A stretch of DNA of 64,000 nucleotides from NCBI GenBank assembly GCA_035325645.1, contig DAOKZK010000004.1:11429-75428 (forward strand), written 5' to 3'. Below the pieces are notes generated by a model. The model made no database searches and had not been told where the DNA came from. It worked only from the letters and a program-made list of their open reading frames with translations. Both the position numbers and the translations under genes were made by a program. This DNA is from Macondimonas sp035325645. Its GTDB lineage: Bacteria > Pseudomonadota > Gammaproteobacteria > UBA5335. Below are positions 19,201 to 27,165 of the stretch, in pieces. Numbering within the stretch: the first letter of the stretch is position 1; each line of letters starts with the position of its first letter.

Positions 19201-19698
19201 TTACGTCGCGCTGTCCGTTGTGACACAACCCGGCGGACGGAATCCGGCCAGCTCGAGCAGCGCGGTCCAGTGAGCCTGGCTCACCGGCATGACCGAAAGA
19301 CGGGAGCCGCGCTTGAGCAGGATGAGGCCGTCGAGCTCAGGGTTTGTGCGGAGTTGCGCGAGCGGAAGCGGGCGGGGCAGGTGACCTTCGTAGGCCACGT
19401 CCACCGCATACCAGCGTGGACGCTCGGGGGTGCTTGCCGGATCGAAGTAGCGTGATCCCGGATCGAGCGCGCTGGGGTCGGGATAGGCGGGGCTGGCCAC
19501 GCGGGCGATGCCCACGACGGCCGGCAGGTCGCAATTGGAGTGATAGATGAGAACGCCGTCGCCGACGCGCATCTGATCGCGGATCATGTTGCGTGCCTGG
19601 TAGTTGCGTACGCCATCCCAGGGCTCGCGGCCGCGTCGGCGCAGGTCGTCGATGGAGAAGGTGCTGGGTTCGGTTTTCATGAGCCAGTGACCGGTCAT
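19201..19698 (-). CDS. EVE domain-containing protein
   Basis: EVE domains belong to the PUA/YTH-like group and bind modified bases. In bacteria the stand-alone form is usually a small housekeeping protein of unknown target. The 165-residue protein begins MTGHWLMKTEPSTFSIDDL and has the family's W-DGVRNYQARN segment and the conserved HSN motif (IYHSNC). The stop-start overlap with the preceding 5-FCL gene (four bases) indicates one operon, which in many Gammaproteobacteria also includes zapA and 6S RNA. Confidence 0.92.
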   Translation of the reverse strand: MTGHWLMKTEPSTFSIDDLRRRGREPWDGVRNYQARNMIRDQMRVGDGVLIYHSNCDLPAVVGIARVASPAYPDPSALDPGSRYFDPASTPERPRWYAVDVAYEGHLPRPLPLAQLRTNPELDGLILLKRGSRLSVMPVSQAHWTALLELAGFRPPGCVTTDSAT

Positions 19699-20279
19699 GG
19701 AGAGTCCTCAACGCAAGGTCGCGCGCGCCGCCAGCCGCGTTCGGTGACTACGCCATGGAGCGGAACGTCCCATGGCTGAGCGTCCAGAGCCGGGACGCAC
19801 TGAAATTCATACGCGAGACCGATCAGCTTGGGTCGCAGCCCCGCCCGGCGGCGGACGAAGGCAAAGCGGCGATCGTAGTAGCCGCTGCCCATGCCGAGGC
19901 GGTTTCCCCGTCGATCGAATCCGACCAGCGGCAGGATGACGAGATCAATGCAGACGGGGGCGCGCACCACGGGGCCGCAAGGCTCGGGAATGCCGAAGCG
20001 ATTGCGCTGCAGGGCCCGGCCGGGCCGGTAGACCACGAAGTCCATGCGGAACGGCTTTTGCCGATGGAGTCGTGGCAGCACGATCGTCTTGCCCAGCCGG
20101 TCGGCCAGCATGATCAAAGCGCGGGGATCGACTTCGCCATCCGCGGGGAGGTACAGGGCGACGGTGCGGGCCGCCCGCCAGACCGGGAGGCTGCCGAGGC
20201 GGGCGAGGATGCGCCGGTCCAACTGTCGATGCAGCGCGGTCGACAAGTCGCGCCGCTGTTTGCGCAAGCGGGCTCGCAT
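19695..20279 (-). CDS. fau: 5-formyltetrahydrofolate cyclo-ligase
   Basis: This enzyme (YgfA/5-FCL) converts 5-formyl-THF to 5,10-methenyl-THF using ATP. The product has the N-terminal RARLRKQRRDLS basic helix, LYLPADGEVDP, and the C-terminal ATP-binding motif GMGSGYYDRRFA. The frame is open upstream past 20500, but that region is 6S RNA. ATG 20279 with AAGG six bases before gives 194 residues. TTG 20333 is an alternative that would give 212. The order zapA-ssrS-fau is the classical gammaproteobacterial arrangement, with 6S RNA read into this gene. Confidence 0.92.
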   Translation of the reverse strand: MRARLRKQRRDLSTALHRQLDRRILARLGSLPVWRAARTVALYLPADGEVDPRALIMLADRLGKTIVLPRLHRQKPFRMDFVVYRPGRALQRNRFGIPEPCGPVVRAPVCIDLVILPLVGFDRRGNRLGMGSGYYDRRFAFVRRRAGLRPKLIGLAYEFQCVPALDAQPWDVPLHGVVTERGWRRARPCVEDSP

Positions 20280-20370
20280 TTCGCGCCTTGTCGGGGACGG
20301 CTCGGACGGATCCTGGTGGGTGGCGCTGTTCAAGGTGTCTGGTGCGCGGACGGAAGCTGGGCAGGAATGA

Positions 20371-20559
20371 GGACGCCTCCCGCCTGTGCCGTGGCAGCCC
20401 GTGACCTTGAACCAAAGGTTCAAGTGGGCGGAACGATGAGGCCTGAAGGCTTTCCGCCGTGAAGCGGACCTGCACAAGGGCATCAAGGCGTTCGGCCCTG
20501 GGTTTGCATTTAGGCTCAAGGGTACCCTGGGCAGCCCTCGAACACCGCAGGAGACGTCG
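20371..20559 (-). ncRNA. ssrS: 6S RNA
   Basis: 6S RNA is a promoter mimic that binds the housekeeping RNA polymerase. On the minus strand the sequence starts near TCTCCTGCGGTGTTCG, close in form to the Escherichia coli 5' end. It has a GGGC-TGCC and CCTTGAGCC segment, and near the 3' part ACTTGAACC-TTTG-GTTCAAGG, the same hairpin as in E. coli 6S. It ends GGCGGGAGGCGTCC, which pairs with the 5' end. Length is about 185-190 nt. Position between zapA and fau is diagnostic. The ends are estimated from the closing stem. Confidence 0.92.
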
Positions 20560-20586
20560 TGACACTAGTCTGGATGCGATCTTCTG

Positions 20587-20632
20587 CAGATGCAAGACAT
20601 CAGCGATCCCAGATGCAAGACATCAGCGATCC
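20587..20632. repeat. Perfect tandem duplication of 23 bp at the 3' end of zapA
   Basis: Two identical 23-base copies lie at 20587-20609 and 20610-20632. The copy nearer zapA contains the zapA stop codon; the other is a duplicate downstream of it, just before the 6S RNA promoter region. Confidence 0.9.
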
Positions 20633-20934
20633 GGGTCAGTCAGCGCAAGCTGAATCTTTTCGCTCAGATCATTCAGGCATCGTTCGAGATCGGCTGACGC
20701 GGCTTCGGCTTGCTGACGCTGCAGGAGCTCCTGCGCAAGGTTGAGCGCTGTCATGACCAGCATGCGCTCCAGTCCCATGACTTTTCCGTTGGCGCGGATT
20801 TGCTGCATCTTCAGCCCGACCAGTTCTGCCGAGGCCAGCAGCAGCGGCCGCTCGGCAGCTGAACAGGAGACCTGATAGCTGCGGTCGAGCAGCTGGATGG
20901 TGACGGTGGTGCGCTCGATGGCCGGATCGCTCAT
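20623..20934 (-). CDS. zapA: Cell division protein ZapA
   Basis: ZapA cross-links FtsZ filaments at the division ring. The 103-residue protein has the N-terminal TVTIQLLDRSYQVSC strand region, RANGKVMGLERMLVMTALNLA, and a C-terminal coiled coil. Start ATG 20934 overlaps the stop of the upstream coiled-coil gene (ATGA). The stop codon lies within the second copy of a 23-bp tandem repeat. Confidence 0.92.
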   Translation of the reverse strand: MSDPAIERTTVTIQLLDRSYQVSCSAAERPLLLASAELVGLKMQQIRANGKVMGLERMLVMTALNLAQELLQRQQAEAASADLERCLNDLSEKIQLALTDPDR

Positions 20935-21143
20935 TCGGCGTCCCGTTCCATGGCTTTCAGGCGATTCACGATGCTCTCCAGGCGGGTGCAGGCCAGTTCG
21001 TTTTTCTGCAGCAACTGAGCGCGCTCGTTCATGAGCTGATCGAGACGGGCCCGGAGGGCAGCCCGTTCCCTGCGCAGGGTCTCGATCTGCTGGATCAGAG
21101 CCAGCACCTCGGCGTGCAGACGATCGAAAGCTGCTTGGCTCAT
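20931..21143 (-). CDS. Small coiled-coil protein, ZapB-like (TIGR02449 type)
   Basis: This 70-residue, almost wholly helical, highly charged protein has heptad-like spacing from about residue 8 to 66. It is encoded directly before zapA with a four-base overlap. A small coiled-coil protein upstream of zapA is standard in many Gammaproteobacteria and is thought to act with ZapA in division, by analogy with ZapB. It diverges from the UPF0149 gene on the other strand; the 99-base gap must hold both promoters. Confidence 0.8.
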   Translation of the reverse strand: MSQAAFDRLHAEVLALIQQIETLRRERAALRARLDQLMNERAQLLQKNELACTRLESIVNRLKAMERDAE

Positions 21144-21242
21144 CTGGCATCCCGAAGGAGAGCAATACCGGCCGAACGGTTAGACTATAGAGCGCTCCCG
21201 ATGGTGGAGCAAACGGCCGGGCACCGCAGGGGAGGGCACGAG

Positions 21243-21794
21243 ATGGGGCAAGCCTTGGATTACGCATCGCTGGCGGTTGCGCAGTTGCCATGCCCCGGGC
21301 TGCCGTCGCCGGCCGAGTGGCATGGCCAGATCTGCGGACTCCTGTGCGGTCATGGATCGGTCGAGCCGCTCGACGCATACCTTCGTGCTTGGGCCCGTGA
21401 CGCGGACGATAGGCCGGACGCGAGCCTCATGGCTAGGATGCAGGCCGTCGCGGAGCTTAGCCATGCGGCGCTGAGTGGTACGGAATTCGATTTCGAGCCG
21501 CTGCTGCCGGACGATACGGTCGCGCTGGATGCGCGGGTGACGGCGCTGGCCGAGTGGACGCAGGGATTTCTGGTCGGTGTCGTCGAGGCAGGAGCTGTCT
21601 GGTCAGCCGCCCCAGCGGCCGTACGGGAGGTGATCGCGGATTTCGCCGAGATCGCGCGCCTGCGGGGCGGCGGGCTGGAAGACGAGGATGATGAGGGCGC
21701 GTATGCGGAACTCGTCGAATACGTGCGCATGGGAGCCGTGCTGATCTATGGCGAAGGCACGTGGCATGGCGATGCGGGAGGTCGCCGCCAATGA
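21243..21794 (+). CDS. UPF0149 (YgfB/YecA) family protein
   Basis: The 183-residue protein belongs to the UPF0149 family (conserved HGQICGLLCGHG, LAEWTQGFLVGV and an acidic EDEDDEGAYAELVEYVRMGAVLIY ending). The Pseudomonas member YgfB is a regulator, but the general function is unclear. The frame is open upstream to 21114. I prefer ATG 21243 because GGGGAGGG lies eight bases before it and the upstream residues do not match the family. The last four bases overlap pepP. Confidence 0.88.
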   Translation: MGQALDYASLAVAQLPCPGLPSPAEWHGQICGLLCGHGSVEPLDAYLRAWARDADDRPDASLMARMQAVAELSHAALSGTEFDFEPLLPDDTVALDARVTALAEWTQGFLVGVVEAGAVWSAAPAAVREVIADFAEIARLRGGGLEDEDDEGAYAELVEYVRMGAVLIYGEGTWHGDAGGRRQ

Positions 21795-23089
21795 CGAAAG
21801 AAACGGTGCGGCGTCGGCGGCGACTGATGCAGATCATCGGTGAGCGCGGCATGGCCATCCTGCCCGCGGCACGGGAGCGGACGCGCAATCGCGACACCCA
21901 TTATCCCTTTCGCCAGGACAGCGACTTTCTCTATCTGACGGCGTTCCCGGAGCCGGAGGCCGTGGCGGTGCTGATGCCGGGCCGGCCGCAAGGCGAATAC
22001 CTGCTGTTCTGCCGCGAGCGCAACCCAGAGCGGGAGCAGTGGGACGGGCTGCGTGCGGGGCCGGAAGGCGCGGTCGAGCAATACGGCGCCGACGATGCCT
22101 TTCCGATCGACGACATCGATGACATCCTGCCCGGCCTCATGGAGGGACGCTCGCGCATCCACTACACGTTGGGACGGGACGCGGCATTCGATGAGCGAGT
22201 CGTGGGCTGGGTGCGGCGCCTGCGGGAACAGTCCCGTTCCGGTGTCCAGGCGCCTTGGGAAATCGTTTCGCTGGAACACCATCTCCACGAGATGCGGCTG
22301 TTCAAGGGGCGCGCCGAGATCGCCGTCATGCGCCAGGCCGCAGCGATCACCGCCGATGCTCATCAGCGCGGTATGGCGCGCTGCCGGCCCGGCTGGCGCG
22401 AATACGCCCTGGCCGCCGAGTACACCCATGAATTCATGCGTCATGGCGCCGTGCACGCCTACCCGCCCATCGTCGGCGGCGGCGGCAATGCCTGCATCCT
22501 CCACTATGTGGAAAACGCCGCGGCGCTGAAAAAGGGCGATCTGGTGCTGGTCGATGCCGGCGCCGAGCTCGACGGGTATGCCGCGGACGTCACGCGCACC
22601 TTTCCGGTCGATGGCCGTTTCACCGGACCGCAGCGCGAGGTCTATGGCGTGGTGCTGGCCGCTCAGGCCGCGGCCATCGCCGCGGTCCGCCCCGGCGCCG
22701 ACTGGAACGCCCCACACGAGGCGGCGGTGCGCGTGCTCAGCGAGGGATTGCTTGATCTGGGCGTTTTGCAGGGCACGCTCGAGGACGTGCTGGCCGCGCA
22801 GAGCTACCGTCGCTATTACATGCATCGCACAGGCCATTGGCTGGGACTGGATGTGCATGATGTCGGTGACTACAAACTCGACGGGCAGTGGCGCGTGCTG
22901 GAGCCGGGCATGGTGCTCACCGTCGAGCCCGGGCTTTACCTGCGCGCGGCCGAGGATCTCGACGCGCGCTTCTGGGACATCGGCGTGCGCATCGAGGACG
23001 ACGTGGTCGTCACGCGCACGGGTTGCGAGGTGCTCACCGACGGCGCTGCCAAGGCGGTGGCCGATGTCGAGGCGGTGATGCGCTCATGA
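21791..23089 (+). CDS. pepP: Xaa-Pro aminopeptidase P
   Basis: PepP removes N-terminal residues next to proline and is a dimanganese peptidase. The 432-residue protein has the creatinase-like N-domain (RDTHYPFRQDSDFLYLT) and the pita-bread fold with metal ligands in DAGAELDGYAADVTRTF (two Asp), HRTGHWLGLDVHD (His), VEPG (Glu) and VRIEDD (Glu). The start at 21791 is inside the UPF0149 stop (ATGA). The order UPF0149-pepP-ubiH-ubiI is conserved in Gammaproteobacteria. Confidence 0.95.
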   Translation: MTKETVRRRRRLMQIIGERGMAILPAARERTRNRDTHYPFRQDSDFLYLTAFPEPEAVAVLMPGRPQGEYLLFCRERNPEREQWDGLRAGPEGAVEQYGADDAFPIDDIDDILPGLMEGRSRIHYTLGRDAAFDERVVGWVRRLREQSRSGVQAPWEIVSLEHHLHEMRLFKGRAEIAVMRQAAAITADAHQRGMARCRPGWREYALAAEYTHEFMRHGAVHAYPPIVGGGGNACILHYVENAAALKKGDLVLVDAGAELDGYAADVTRTFPVDGRFTGPQREVYGVVLAAQAAAIAAVRPGADWNAPHEAAVRVLSEGLLDLGVLQGTLEDVLAAQSYRRYYMHRTGHWLGLDVHDVGDYKLDGQWRVLEPGMVLTVEPGLYLRAAEDLDARFWDIGVRIEDDVVVTRTGCEVLTDGAAKAVADVEAVMRS

Positions 23090-24339
23090 GCGTCCATGCG
23101 CTGCGCCGCGGTGGACACGCTGACCACGATGTGGTTCTGGTCGGGGCAGGCCTCGTCGGTGCCGCGCTGGCACTGGCGCTGGCGCCTCAGGGGCTCCGCA
23201 TCGCGCTGATCGAAGCCCAGCCGCTGGGCCGAATGGAGCAGCCCGGCTACGATGAGCGCAGCACGGCGCTGTCCTATGCCTCCGTGCAGATCCTGCGCTC
23301 CCTGGGGCTCTGGCCCGCCTTGGCGGCACACGCCAGTCCCATTCGGCATATCCATGTCTCCCAGCAGGGCGGTTTCGGCGTGAGCCGTTTCGATGCCCAG
23401 GAGATGGGGGTCGATGCGCTGGGTCAGGTGTTGCCCAACCATGCCCTGATCTCGGTTTTCCTGGAACATCTGGAGCGACAGGGGGACCTGGTCGTGCATG
23501 CGCCCGCGCGCGTGACACGCGTGCACCAGGACGCGGGGCGCATGCGGGTGCACGGGGAGGGTCCAAGCGGAACCTTCGAACTCCACAGCCGTTTGCTGAT
23601 CGCTGCCGACGGTGCCGAATCGACTGTGCGGAGCCTGCTCGGCGTCGGTGTGACCCGGCGGGATTATGGCCAGAGCGCGATCATTGCCAACGTGACGCCC
23701 GGTATCGCCCCGCAGGGGCGCGCGTTCGAGCGCTTTACCGCGGATGGGCCGATTGCGCTGCTGCCGCTGACCGATGCTCGCTGCGCCCTGGTGTGGACGG
23801 TTCCGTCGCTTGCCCAGCAATGGGCGCTGGAACTGTCCGAGAAGGCGTTTCTGGGCGAGCTGGAGGCTCGGTTTGGACGCCGATTGGGGCGCTTTGAGCG
23901 TGTTGGCCATCGCCAGGCCTATCCCCTGGCGCTGGTACGCTCGCGGCGGATGGTGGAAGGCCGCGCCGTGTTCCTGGGCAATGCGGCGCATGCCATCCAT
24001 CCTGTCGCGGGGCTCGGGTTCAACCTGGCGCTGCGGGAGGCGGCCATGCTCGCCGAGGTTCTCGCCGCGGCCGAGGATCCGGGAGACCGCGACGTGCTGG
24101 AATCCTTCGAACAACGCATCGAACGCTACCAGAATCAGATCATCGGTCTTTCCGACGCCTTGCCGCGGTTGTTCGGAAGTCGTTTTCCCGGCCTGAGCCA
24201 TGCCCGCAGTCTGGGTCTCCTCGGGCTGGATCTCGTGCCCGGCCTCAAGACGGGCTTCGTCCTGCACACCATGGGGCTGGATCGCGACATGCCGGCACTG
24301 GCGCGGATGGGCAGCCTGATCAGTGGAGGACGCCCATGA
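23086..24339 (+). CDS. ubiH: Ubiquinone FAD-dependent hydroxylase, UbiH type
   Basis: UbiH-family enzymes hydroxylate the benzoquinone ring during ubiquinone synthesis. The 417-residue protein has an N-terminal FAD fold (VLVGAGLVGAALALAL), the family segment DERSTALSYAS (about residue 60), an ADGAESTVR motif, and the second FAD motif GNAAHAIHPVAGLGFNLALREA. The start ATG 23086 overlaps pepP by four bases. It is the first of two tandem paralogues; assignment to UbiH rather than UbiF rests on gene order and the GNAAHAIHPVAGLGFNL variant. Confidence 0.88.
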   Translation: MSVHALRRGGHADHDVVLVGAGLVGAALALALAPQGLRIALIEAQPLGRMEQPGYDERSTALSYASVQILRSLGLWPALAAHASPIRHIHVSQQGGFGVSRFDAQEMGVDALGQVLPNHALISVFLEHLERQGDLVVHAPARVTRVHQDAGRMRVHGEGPSGTFELHSRLLIAADGAESTVRSLLGVGVTRRDYGQSAIIANVTPGIAPQGRAFERFTADGPIALLPLTDARCALVWTVPSLAQQWALELSEKAFLGELEARFGRRLGRFERVGHRQAYPLALVRSRRMVEGRAVFLGNAAHAIHPVAGLGFNLALREAAMLAEVLAAAEDPGDRDVLESFEQRIERYQNQIIGLSDALPRLFGSRFPGLSHARSLGLLGLDLVPGLKTGFVLHTMGLDRDMPALARMGSLISGGRP

Positions 24340-25538
24340 GCCCTGCGATCGAACGTTTCGATGTCGTCATCGTCGGCGGCGGACTGGTGGGAACCCCGCT
24401 CGCCTGCGCGCTCGGCGAACTGGGGCTTGCGGTGGCGCTGGTCGAGGCGGCGGTGCCGCCGCCGCTGGCCACCGATGCGCCGATGGACACCCGAGTCTCG
24501 GCCATTGCGCCGGCCAGCGAACGCTGGCTGCGCACGCTCGGCATCTGGCAACGGCTGGCGCCGCAGCGTCTGGGCGCCTATCGGCACATGCACGTCTGGG
24601 ACCAAGGCGGCGCAATCGATTTCGATGCCGCGACGGTGCCCGTCGATCACCTCGGGACCATCGTCGAGAATCGGCTGATCCAGCAGGAGGCGTTGGCGAC
24701 GCTGAAGGACCATCCGGGTATTCGCCTGCTCGCGCCGCAGCGTGCAGAGCGCATGGCCTGGGCGCGGGATGGCGTGCGGCTGACGCTGGCGGATGGGAGG
24801 GTCCTCGAGGCGGCGCTGGTGGTGGGCGCCGACGGCGCCGATTCGGCGATTCGCGCCATGGCCGGCATTCCGACCTTTGGCCACGACTACGATCAACTGG
24901 CGATCATGACGCTCATCGAAACCGAGCGGCCGCACCAGCACACCGCCTGGCAACGCTTCCTGCCGGACGGCCCTTTGGCCTTCCTGCCGCTTGCCGACGG
25001 ACGCTGCGCCGTGGTCTGGTCCTGTACCACGACCGTTGCGCGCAGCTACCTCGAGGTGCCCGACACCGTGTTCCTGCAGGCCCTCACCGACGGCAGCGAG
25101 CGTTGCCTGGGCGCGGCACTCGCCTGTGGTCCACGGGTGAGCTTTCCGCTCCGGTGGATGCACGCAGCGCGCTATACAGCGGAACGGGTCGCGCTGGTCG
25201 GTGATGCGGCCCACCTGATTCATCCGCTGGCCGGGCAGGGGGTGAATCTCGGCTATCGGGACGCCATCGCCCTGGTCGAGGCGATTCGCCTCGGGCGCGC
25301 ACAGGGACGCGATGCGGGCGAGTCCTGGGTACTGGCGCGTTACCAGCGGCTGCGCCGCGCCGACAATCTGCTCACGGCCGCTGCCATGGATGGGTTCAAG
25401 GTTCTGTTCGGGAACGTCAATCCTGTCCTGTCCGGATTGCGCAACGCAGGACTGCTCGGCGTCGATCGGCTGGGGTGGGCCAAGCGCACGATCATGCGTC
25501 AGGCCATGGGCCTCGCCTCCTTGCCTCCGCCAGCCTGA
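24336..25538 (+). CDS. ubiI: Ubiquinone FAD-dependent hydroxylase, UbiI/VisC type
   Basis: This is the second tandem ubiquinone-ring hydroxylase, most likely the C5 hydroxylase UbiI. The 400-residue protein has VIVGGGLVGTPLACAL, TRVSAIAPAS, VGADGADSAIR, and GDAAHLIHPLAGQGVNLGYRDA, the form usual in VisC/UbiI. The C-terminus has MDGFKVLFGN, the usual UbiI ending. The start overlaps ubiH by four bases. Glycine cleavage genes follow after an 85-base gap. Confidence 0.88.
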   Translation: MSPAIERFDVVIVGGGLVGTPLACALGELGLAVALVEAAVPPPLATDAPMDTRVSAIAPASERWLRTLGIWQRLAPQRLGAYRHMHVWDQGGAIDFDAATVPVDHLGTIVENRLIQQEALATLKDHPGIRLLAPQRAERMAWARDGVRLTLADGRVLEAALVVGADGADSAIRAMAGIPTFGHDYDQLAIMTLIETERPHQHTAWQRFLPDGPLAFLPLADGRCAVVWSCTTTVARSYLEVPDTVFLQALTDGSERCLGAALACGPRVSFPLRWMHAARYTAERVALVGDAAHLIHPLAGQGVNLGYRDAIALVEAIRLGRAQGRDAGESWVLARYQRLRRADNLLTAAAMDGFKVLFGNVNPVLSGLRNAGLLGVDRLGWAKRTIMRQAMGLASLPPPA

Positions 25539-25623
25539 AGACGTCCGCAGGGGAGCCCGTTGCAGTACCATTAGGGGTCTTTTCTCATGGCCGACGCCAT
25601 TTCCCCAGTCTCAGGAGCCTTTG

Positions 25624-26727
25624 GTGAATCTCCGCACTGCGCTTTATGACTGCCATGTGGACGCGGGCGCGCGCATGGTTCCCTTCGGCGGCTGGGACAT
25701 GCCGCTGCATTACGGTTCGCAGTTGCAGGAACATCATCGGGTGCGCGCCGAGGCGGGCGTGTTCGACGTTTCGCACATGACCATCGTCGATCTGGAGGGA
25801 TCCGGCGCGCAGGACTTCCTGCGTCACCTTCTCGCCAACGACGTCGGCCGGCTGACCGTACCTGGCAGCGCGCTCTACAGTTGCATGCTGAACGAGGCAG
25901 GCGGGATTCTGGACGATCTGATCGTCTATTTCCGCGGTGAGGAGCGTTATCGGTTGGTGGTCAATGCCGCGACCCGCGCGCGCGATCTGGCCTGGATCCA
26001 CGCGCATCGCGCTGCGCGTGGGCCGGGGGTCGCGCTGACGCATCGGTCGGATCTGGCCATGCTGGCGGTGCAGGGTCCGGTGGCCGAACGCGTGCTGGCG
26101 CAGGTGTATCCGGCTGCGACGATGTCTGCCGTGCGCGCACTGAGGCCGTTCCAGTTCACGGAGCAGTCGGAAGGTTTCGTCGCACGCACCGGCTACACCG
26201 GCGAGGATGGTTTCGAGATCATCCTGCCCGATCGATCGGTCTCGACGCTATGGCGCGCTCTGCTGGCCGCAGGGGCTGCCCCTTGCGGGCTCGGCGCGCG
26301 GGATACGCTGCGTCTGGAAGCCGGGCTGGCCCTGTACGGCGTCGATCTGGACGAGGAGCATACCCCGGCCGAGTGCGGACTTGGCTGGACCGTGGCGATG
26401 AGCCCCCCGGGCCGGGACTTCATCGGCCGCGCGGCGCTTGCGGATCGCGTGCCCCGCTTCCGGCAGGTTGGTCTGGTGCTGCAGGGGCGCGGCGTGTTGC
26501 GCAATGGTCTTACGGTCCGTTTTGCCGACGGAGCGGAGGGCATGATCACCAGCGGCGGCTTTTCGCCCACCCTGCAACAGGCCATCGCGCTCGCGCGCGT
26601 GCCGCCCGCCGCAGCCGCACACCGCCAATGCGAGGTGCTGCTGCGCGGTCAGCCGGTGAAGGCGAGCGTGGTCAAGCCGCCTTTCGTGCGTCACGGGCAG
26701 CCCTGCTTCTCATTGACTGCGCCGTAA
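25624..26727 (+). CDS. gcvT: Aminomethyltransferase (glycine cleavage T protein)
   Basis: GcvT transfers the aminomethyl carbon from lipoyl-H protein to tetrahydrofolate, giving methylene-THF and ammonia. The 367-residue protein carries FGGWDMPLHYGSQLQEHHRVR, FDVSHMT and the folate-binding Asp in NEAGGILDDLIVY, then RTGYTGEDGFEI and GLGARDTLRLEAGL. CAGGAG ends six bases before GTG 25624; a TTG immediately upstream at 25621 is less well spaced. No glycine riboswitch is seen in the short leader. Confidence 0.93.
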   Translation: MNLRTALYDCHVDAGARMVPFGGWDMPLHYGSQLQEHHRVRAEAGVFDVSHMTIVDLEGSGAQDFLRHLLANDVGRLTVPGSALYSCMLNEAGGILDDLIVYFRGEERYRLVVNAATRARDLAWIHAHRAARGPGVALTHRSDLAMLAVQGPVAERVLAQVYPAATMSAVRALRPFQFTEQSEGFVARTGYTGEDGFEIILPDRSVSTLWRALLAAGAAPCGLGARDTLRLEAGLALYGVDLDEEHTPAECGLGWTVAMSPPGRDFIGRAALADRVPRFRQVGLVLQGRGVLRNGLTVRFADGAEGMITSGGFSPTLQQAIALARVPPAAAAHRQCEVLLRGQPVKASVVKPPFVRHGQPCFSLTAP

Positions 26728-26743
26728 AGTTTTCGATTTTCCG

Positions 26744-26756
26744 AAGGAGTGTCCTT
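26744..26756 (+). promoter_or_regulatory. Small hairpin that includes the gcvH ribosome-binding site
   Basis: AAGGA and TCCTT are perfectly complementary with a three-base GTG loop, so the gcvH Shine-Dalgarno sequence can be paired in the mRNA just before the start codon. Such a small stem would easily open when ribosomes arrive from gcvT. Confidence 0.4.
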
Positions 26757-26759
26757 AAG

Positions 26760-27152
26760 ATGAGCCAGATTCCGGTCGATCTGAAGTACGTGTCCACGCA
26801 CGAATGGCTGCGCGCCGAACCGGACGGCTCCTTCACGATCGGGATCACCGACCACGCGCAGGACGCGCTTGGTGATCTGGTGTTCGTCGAGTTGCCCGAA
26901 GTCGGACGGGATGTCGCCGCTGGCGAAGCGTGCGCCGTCGTGGAATCGGTCAAGGCGGCCTCCGATATCTATGCGCCGATCGCGGGTCGGATCAGCGCCG
27001 TCAATACCACGCTCATCGACGCGCCCGAGCAGGTGAATACGGACTGCTACGGCGCGGGTTGGCTGTTCCGCCTCTCGCCCGCGGGGGCCGCGGATGCGAG
27101 CGGTTTGCTCGATGCCGAGGCGTATCGCGCCCTGCTCGATCAGGGCGGCTGA
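26760..27152 (+). CDS. gcvH: Glycine cleavage system H protein
   Basis: GcvH is the lipoylated shuttle protein of the glycine cleavage system. The 130-residue protein has the full family pattern: YVSTHEWLR, GITDHAQDALGDLVFVELPEVG, and the lipoyl-lysine in VESVKAASDIYAPI. AAGGAG lies ten bases before ATG 26760. It sits between gcvT and the two P-protein genes. Confidence 0.96.
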   Translation: MSQIPVDLKYVSTHEWLRAEPDGSFTIGITDHAQDALGDLVFVELPEVGRDVAAGEACAVVESVKAASDIYAPIAGRISAVNTTLIDAPEQVNTDCYGAGWLFRLSPAGAADASGLLDAEAYRALLDQGG

Positions 27153-27165
27153 GGAGACACGGCGC

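Noticed and set aside
20280..20519. N-terminal extension of 5-formyltetrahydrofolate cyclo-ligase
   Set aside because: The extra 80 codons lie in 6S RNA and have no homology to the family.
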